Assembly: GCA_916700875.1 (NCBI GenBank)
Contig: CAKAKS010000190.1
Span: 372,001 to 436,000, forward strand
From: Sebastes aleutianus
Taxonomy: Eukaryota; Chordata; Actinopteri; Perciformes; Sebastidae
Direction: 5' to 3'
Length of the DNA stretch: 64,000 bases
Shown: positions 58,701 to 64,000 of the stretch, piece after piece
Layout: every line of letters starts with the position of its first letter
Position numbering within the stretch: position 1 is the first letter of the stretch
The notes under the pieces: generated by a model
What the model was told of the DNA's origin: nothing
The model's database searches: none
What the model saw: the letters and a program-made list of their open reading frames with translations, nothing else
Translations under genes and position numbers: made by a program

Positions 58701-61700
58701 AAGAGAACCTGTCTGCTCAGCAATAAAAGCTCTACTCACATATAAAAGATAAAATGACATTAATATGATAGAAGAACAATGATAAGATAAAATGACAATA
58801 AGTTGTAAGATAAAAAGTCATTTTATTTATAAAATAAAGAGCCCAAGGTGACATCTTCAAGCTGGTTTTGTCTGACCAACAGTCCAAAGCCAGAAGATAT
58901 TAAAATATGCAATGATATAAAATAGAAAAAAAGCAGAAAATCCTCACATTTAAAGGGTATTTTTTTCAGCCTGGACCCTATTTTCCCTTGTTTTTGTTTC
59001 TAACTGTCTTAACGGGGACAACAGTTTCTTAGATTGGTCCAGTATTGAAGGACCTTTACCCTTTAAGAAGCTGGTGCCAGCAAATGTTTGCCATTTTTGG
59101 TTGAAAGGTCATTCAAACTCACAAAGATTTGTGAAAAAGTAAAAAAAAAAAAGAAAAGAAACTTTGTGCAACAGAAATGTTTTGACCTCTCAGATTTATC
59201 ATGCGACCCCTTCAGGGTTCCTGAACCCCATGTTGGGAACCACTGCTGTAATGTGGCTGCTTTTATTCTCACTTTACAGATGAGGGAAATACTACAGAAA
59301 TGTTACTAGTTACAGACTCTGAGCTGTTTTCCGACAGGATGCCAACATGTAAAACTGGCAGAGCATTTTTACGGATTACAATGGGCGTCTCTCGTGTCAC
59401 TGTTGGTGACTAAACTGTCGCTGCAGCCACTGGAGATTGTGTTCACGTTTGCTGCCAAGTGTGTTCGTCACAGCTCTCCAGAAGTGTGTGTGTGTGTGCC
59501 TAAGGGGGGGTGGTGAGCAAACACAGAAGGGTTACAGGTTCAGGAATAGCTCTCTCAATGAGCTCCGTGTCTTCGTCCTGTGTGACCCTCTCTGTGATAC
59601 TGTCAGCACCTGTGTCTGATGCCCCTCAGACCTCCAGGGTATCAGACACATACAGGCTCCGATAGGACCAGTGGGGACATTTCGGTCAAGGCTGCGGTCC
59701 AAATTAAGTCATTGAAAGACCGCCCCATTACCATTCAACAACACACACCATCAGAAAGACCCAGGGAGAGGAGAGAGAGGGGGAGAATGGAAAGGTCGGG
59801 TTCTGATTGAGCTGTTGTTTTGGAGGCTTTAAACTCAGTCTAGATGGTTTCACAGAGCGAAACGGGATCCCAGTGATCATGGTGGTTTGCAGCGAGCCCG
59901 TGAGTGTACAGAGTTTTGTTAAAATCAGTCGCTGTTAGCATTTCTGTAGCATTTAACTGTTTGTGTTTCTCCTCTTTCCAGCAAGAGGATGAGATGAAGA
60001 GGAAGAAGGTGGTGCACATCGCCCAGGAGATTATGAGCTCAGAGAAAGTGTGAGTTTTATAATGATGCGGGACACATAATAACACTAATGTGCCGTATTT
60101 ATGGTCATCTAACTGATGTGTTTCTGCTCTTCTATCAGGTTTGTGGACGTCCTGAAGCTTCTTCACATAGTAAGTTGTATTATTTATTCCAGAGTTGCAT
60201 TAAAGGAACACTTGTTTCAGCAGCGCCCAACATAATAAATGGTACTGTATGTTTTTGTTACCCGCCTCGTGATTGTTTTGAGTGGCGTTCAAAGCTTTCT
60301 CCCAGGGATGGACATGAATTAATGAGGTCCCGGCTGGTGTTGTCTTTGCTCAAGTGCCCGTACGGAGTTGAATAATGCAGTTATTCCTCCGCCGAGGCTT
60401 TTAAAGTTGCTGCGTTGGAGGGTTTTTGGTTTCCCGTGGGCGGCAGTGGGCAGGTGAACGCACGGCCGCAAGTAGGGAGGCGGCGCTTTGATCGGTCCCA
60501 TTATGGAGAGAATCTGTCAGGCAACAGTGTGTGTTTTAGAGCAAGTAAAAGAGAGCACGAGTGAGTCCTCAGTTTAAGGTTTGGTTTGGCTCTGTTGGTG
60601 AGTTTAAATGCCAAAAAGTTTATTTTTATTGATCATTTCATGTTAAATACAGTAAGTGGGGTGAAACGGGCAACACAACTCAGTTTCTCCATACAGTTTA
60701 TTGTTTTGTTGACATTTCAGTCATCTCCATGTTGTAGCTTTCTTGCGAGCAGCCTTAAGTTTTTTATTTTTTTATTGGTGCAAATCAAAACAGCAGTGAC
60801 TTTACAGGTGGGACAAAAATTATAAAAAAAAAACAGGGGAGAAATACCCAAGAAAAGACCCAGACTAACAGGAACCATGTGACTGGATGACGTCCGGTTG
60901 TTGTCATGGACAAAATGCTTAACTGTTCACACTGACATCAGCAGAATCAAGTTCTATTTGTAAACTTAGTGTGTAATGCTATCAATATATGAGAGTATTT
61001 TTTATGTCTTTTGTTTAAGTTTGTTAGTTGTAACATTGGACAGAGAAGCTCTGTTTATGGAGATGTCAAGGACAGACTGTAGTCGGTCGGTCTGTCCTGA
61101 GGGGAGTCCCAGGTGAGAGGGGTCAAGGGTCCACCTGTCTGGCCGCCTCAGACGAGGCTTTAGAGAAACCCACCGCAGGATTAGTAGAAATTTGTCGTCC
61201 TATGGCTGGCGGGGGAGGGCGAGGCGCCACGCTCTGTCCAAGAAAAGAGGTCAGATCGCATTCTTCTCTCTCGGCGGACGGCCTGGCCGCCCGGCAGCTG
61301 CTTCCTCAGGCCACGGAGACGACCTCCAGACACACGCATACCTTAGATAATCCACTCTGTGTGAGTGAGTGAGCGTGTGTGTGTGTGTGTGTGTATGTGT
61401 GTGTGCAGGTGGGTGCGTGGGTTGGTGACTAAGTGTGTGCATACTTGTGGCAAGTCGTCCAGCCGACGTGTTTACATTTTTGTGTCCCTCTTTTGAAGTT
61501 TATTTGTAGCCAACGTTCATGTGCATGTCGTGAATATTAAGACGACAGTTTGTCAGTTTACCTGAAAGTGTGCAGTTTTTATTTTTTCCCTGATTGTCAG
61601 ATCTTTGTGTCAGAGGGTCCAAAACCCTATTATAAGTGCACAAGTAATACATAATCAATACATCATGATAGGGCTTGGTCAATATAGCGATATTATATCA

Positions 61701-63886
61701 ATATCATGATATGAAACTTTATCATAATATGACATAAGTGTTGTCTTTTCCTGGTTTTAAAGGCTGCATTACAGTAAAGTGATGTCATTTTCAACATACA
61801 AGACAACATAAAGATAAATACTTTTTTAGAAATATATATTACATCAAATTGAATTCATGAAAAAGACGTTTCTGATCCGTATGATATTGAGTGTGACTGT
61901 TGTTTTTCATCACATGTGTTTTTACTGCTAAAGGAGCTCTGCTGCTGTCTCATGAAAGTTAATGATGCAGTGAGGATATACTGCACATATTAACCAGGAC
62001 ATCAGGATCCTGCGTGGCCTCCCTGCTTCCTTCTAGGTGGATGTGTGTGTTGGCACCCTAGAAGTCCAGAGTGCTGAGTCAGCTCTGTGTGTGTGTGTGT
62101 AATACGTGCAGCAGAGATGTGTGGTTAGGGTGGAGGAGGGGGCAGTTTATGAAGTGATATCCAGGTGTTCCTGTTCAGTAATACAGTGTGTTGTCATGTA
62201 TCACCCCACCCTGTACAGCTTTGTTTGTGTGTGAAATAATACTGATAGTATTCCCCCTCTGTGTCTTCCTTCAGGACTTTCGGGATGCTGTCGCCAAGGC
62301 AACCCGTCAGAATGGGAAACCGGTGGTGGACGAGCGGATCCTCAACCAGATCCTGTATTACCTGCCACAACTCTACCAGCTCAACAGAGACCTGCTGAGG
62401 GAGCTGGAGGACAGAGTGGCACACTGGTAAACACACATATTGTTGGAACTACAGCTCCCATAATGCCATGGGGGATGTTGCTACGGGTTCAGTGAGTTAT
62501 GATGTGGGCTAAAACTGTATTTTATTTTGGCGAACTAGCACCATTAAAAGTATGCTGAATTAGCTATTAGCAGCTCCTGTTTGCAGTGTTCCCATGGATG
62601 TACAGACAACTGTCACTGGATTACTTTGATACTGAGGAAAACTTAACTTTAACCTAACTTTTTCTATGATTTCTAAGTGGATTTATAGACGTAGTACCTT
62701 AATATCCTCCATGAGCTGTGTGTCACGGCCACTGCTGCAGCTCCAACTGCTGACCGTGTAGATAAATTATCTACAATAACTACAATAGCTAACTTCCTGT
62801 TGTTTTGTATGCACCTGTCCCTTTAACCTCACGTAGTATCTTTACCTCACATCTCTCCCTCTGTGCCCCACCCCCCTGCAACTCTCCCGGACCTTCCTTA
62901 CAATTTGAAAAACACCCTAATTAAGCCCCTTTATAAGGTAGTGCTATGACAAAAGCTGTCATCCAAACTGTTCAAACAATGAGACGTTTCAACATTGACT
63001 TGCTCTAATTGCTGTCTTTGTGCAGTTTTACAGTGCAACTACCAATTTTAAAAGACGGTTTGGGTACTTCAGTCGTTATTTTCTCTCTCTATAATAAGTG
63101 TTTTACCTACTTTGTGTTTAACTGGAGGTTTGTTTACAACCTCTCAGATAATTTCAGTCCTCATGCTGCTGCTCTATTGCACTTTAATTTAGCAATATTA
63201 CTGCATCCCTAGATCTTAGCAGTTGAGTATGTGAGTAAAATATAATCATAAACACTAAAGGAAGTTATCTTACCTCAGTAAGTAGTACCTTTAACACTAA
63301 ATCAGTATTTAACATTTGAAAAAGTATGAATAAATGAACACTTTTTCTTACAATAATCCCCATCTGGAGTTCCTTCTTATATTTACGTTTCCATCTACTA
63401 TTCTACTACTGACTGAGTCGGTTGACTGACTGTTTATGTCTGTGTGGTTTCAGGAGCGATCACCAGAGACTGTCGGACATCTTTGTCCAAAAGGGTCCTT
63501 ACCTGAAGATGTACTCCACCTACATCCGCCAGTTCGACAACAACGTGGCTCTGCTGGACGAACAGTGCAGGAAAAACACCGCGTTCGCTGCTGTCGTCAG
63601 AGAGTTTGAGGTAAAGCTGGAAATACAGTTTGTTTTTATTGAGTATCATGTGTTTTCTTACAGAGAAAGGATATAGGTTGGAATATTACTCATTTTCTTC
63701 TTCTTTGTCTTCTTCTTCTTCGTCCAGAAGAGTTGTTATCTTCACGTATCTCTAACGGTTAATTGGAAGCTTCGGTGTCTGTGTTTGTTTTGTCTCAGAC
63801 GAGTCCACGATGTGCCAGTCTGGCTCTGAAACACTACCTGCTGAAACCAGTGCAGAGGATCCCTCAGTACCAGCTGCTGCTCACAG
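49746..63886 (+). CDS. fgd6: FYVE, RhoGEF and PH domain-containing protein 6, N-terminal part (continues off the right edge)
   Basis: Exons are 49746-49755, 52235-54254, 58090-58201, 59982-60049, 60139-60169, 62275-62426, 63454-63610 and 63799-63886; all are GT-AG and in phase, giving 879 complete codons. The start MSTG joins the proline-rich GVKKPPLAPKPK, the expected FGD6 N-terminus. The 2-kb second exon encodes a long disordered region with PxxP and APKP motifs and tyrosine-rich YENVPLYEEIPEYMNLPF. An acidic EEEEINSSDEED linker precedes the DH domain, which begins near residue 720 (HIAQEIMSSEKVFVDVLKLL) and includes QILYYLPQLY, GPYLKMYSTYI and LLKPVQRIPQYQLLLT. DH domains catalyse GDP release; FGD6 acts on Cdc42 at membranes and actin structures. 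The remaining DH, PH and FYVE parts are off-window. The ATG in exon 1 is the least certain point. Confidence 0.92.
49756..52234 (+). other. fgd6: fgd6 intron 1
   Basis: The donor is gttggt after acag and the acceptor is atgtgcag. It contains the tandem array at about 50215-51170 and otherwise unremarkable AT-rich DNA. No other gene is visible. Confidence 0.6.
50215..51170. repeat. Tandem array of five copies, about 180-205 bp each
   Basis: The word agcatgtgctggcaaattcggct, with small changes, occurs at about 50290, 50470, 50676, 50869 and 51073. Each is preceded by ttattaacttaaatggcatt, and most are followed by taaataaagtggaaaaagtaac. Spacing is about 179, 206, 193 and 204 bases. Confidence 0.9.
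54952..55312. mobile_element. MITE with 'tagggctggg...ccagcccta' ends
   Basis: The left end ctagggctgggtgatatgg and right end atattgtccagccctat are inverted repeats about 360 bases apart. The interior has caatattgatattg and an inverted ggcgatatct. A second copy starts near 61668 and a fragment lies near 57243. Confidence 0.75.
55986..56281. repeat. Dispersed repeat, copy B (partner at 8268-8563)
   Basis: It has the same order of words as copy A, from ccgtggtagcga to gaatgcaagtttaaggcact, with only scattered mismatches and in the same orientation. Confidence 0.85.
58202..59981 (+). other. fgd6: fgd6 intron 3
   Basis: It contains AT-rich repeat DNA (about 58590-58890, with an 'attattgattaatctgactatt' family fragment) and a short TG run near 59485-59498. 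Nothing else was recognised. Confidence 0.5.
61375..61405. repeat. (GT)n microsatellite, interrupted
   Basis: A GT dinucleotide run with one TA interruption lies in fgd6 intron 5. Confidence 0.85.
61668..61990. mobile_element. Second copy of the 54952-55312 MITE family, partial
   Basis: It begins gatagggcttggtcaatatagcgatatt and includes gtcttttcctggttttaaaggctgcattacagtaaagtgatg, the inverted match of the interior of the first copy. The right end is unclear. Confidence 0.6.
62427..63453 (+). other. fgd6: fgd6 intron 6
   Basis: Near its start (62447-62466) is aactacagctcccataatgc, a close relative of the ZNF143/THAP11 motif. The rest shows no gene or defined repeat. Confidence 0.5.
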
Positions 63887-64000
63887 GTACAAACAAACCT
63901 CGTTCTGGTCGGTTCTACAAACCGCTGCACACTGGAGGGTCAAAGGGTTTGTTGAATCATGGCGCTCCTTTTATTGACAGCACGTGAGTGAAGTCAGGTC

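Larger units (their letters stand above)
60170..62274 (+). other. fgd6: fgd6 intron 5
   Basis: It holds a TG-rich microsatellite (about 61375-61405) and a 'gatagggcttggtcaatatag' repeat copy (about 61668-61990). No gene is recognised. Confidence 0.5.

Overview
The window is vertebrate nuclear DNA, almost certainly from an acanthomorph (perch-like) teleost fish. The genes are intron-rich with GT-AG splice sites, the proteins match vertebrate orthologues, and the spacers are full of repeat types familiar from teleosts: hAT-like MITEs with 8-bp target duplications, 'agggctgggcgatat' and 'tttggtctataaaa' elements, LINE 3' tails and CA/TG microsatellites.

Five genes lie in the order ntn4 (+, 3' end only), usp44 (+, complete), metap2 (-, complete), vezt (-, complete) and fgd6 (+, 5' part). 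From memory of the human map this is the order found at 12q22 (FGD6-VEZT-METAP2-USP44-NTN4), with the same relative orientations, so the block is a conserved microsynteny and supports the orthology calls.

Layout: 1-3465, last five ntn4 exons and 3'UTR. 3466-10900, transposon-rich spacer. 10933-20110, usp44, with a 5' non-coding exon carrying a spliced upstream ORF, five coding exons (743 aa) and a long 3'UTR. 20150-21585, AT-rich tandem repeats between convergent usp44 and metap2. 22156-31177, metap2 in 11 coding exons (481 aa) on the minus strand. 31200-36031, AT-rich spacer with a 377-bp foldback element and a tandem array containing CTCF-like cores. 36032-47378, vezt in 12 coding exons (829 aa) on the minus strand. 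47379-49745, divergent vezt/fgd6 promoter region with a ZNF143/THAP11-type motif, a tandem array and a nested transposon. 49746-64000, first eight coding exons of fgd6 (879 complete codons), running off the right edge.

The genes do not form one pathway: secreted guidance/basement-membrane protein (netrin-4), mitotic-checkpoint/H2B deubiquitinase (USP44), N-terminal Met removal (METAP2), adherens-junction membrane protein (vezatin) and Cdc42 GEF (FGD6). The most notable sequence-level observation is a probable U12-type AT-AC intron in vezt. Next come the uORF clusters in front of fgd6 and usp44, and the duplicated, transposon-interrupted vezt/fgd6 promoter region. I saw no microbial-type system, CRISPR array or convincing RNA gene.
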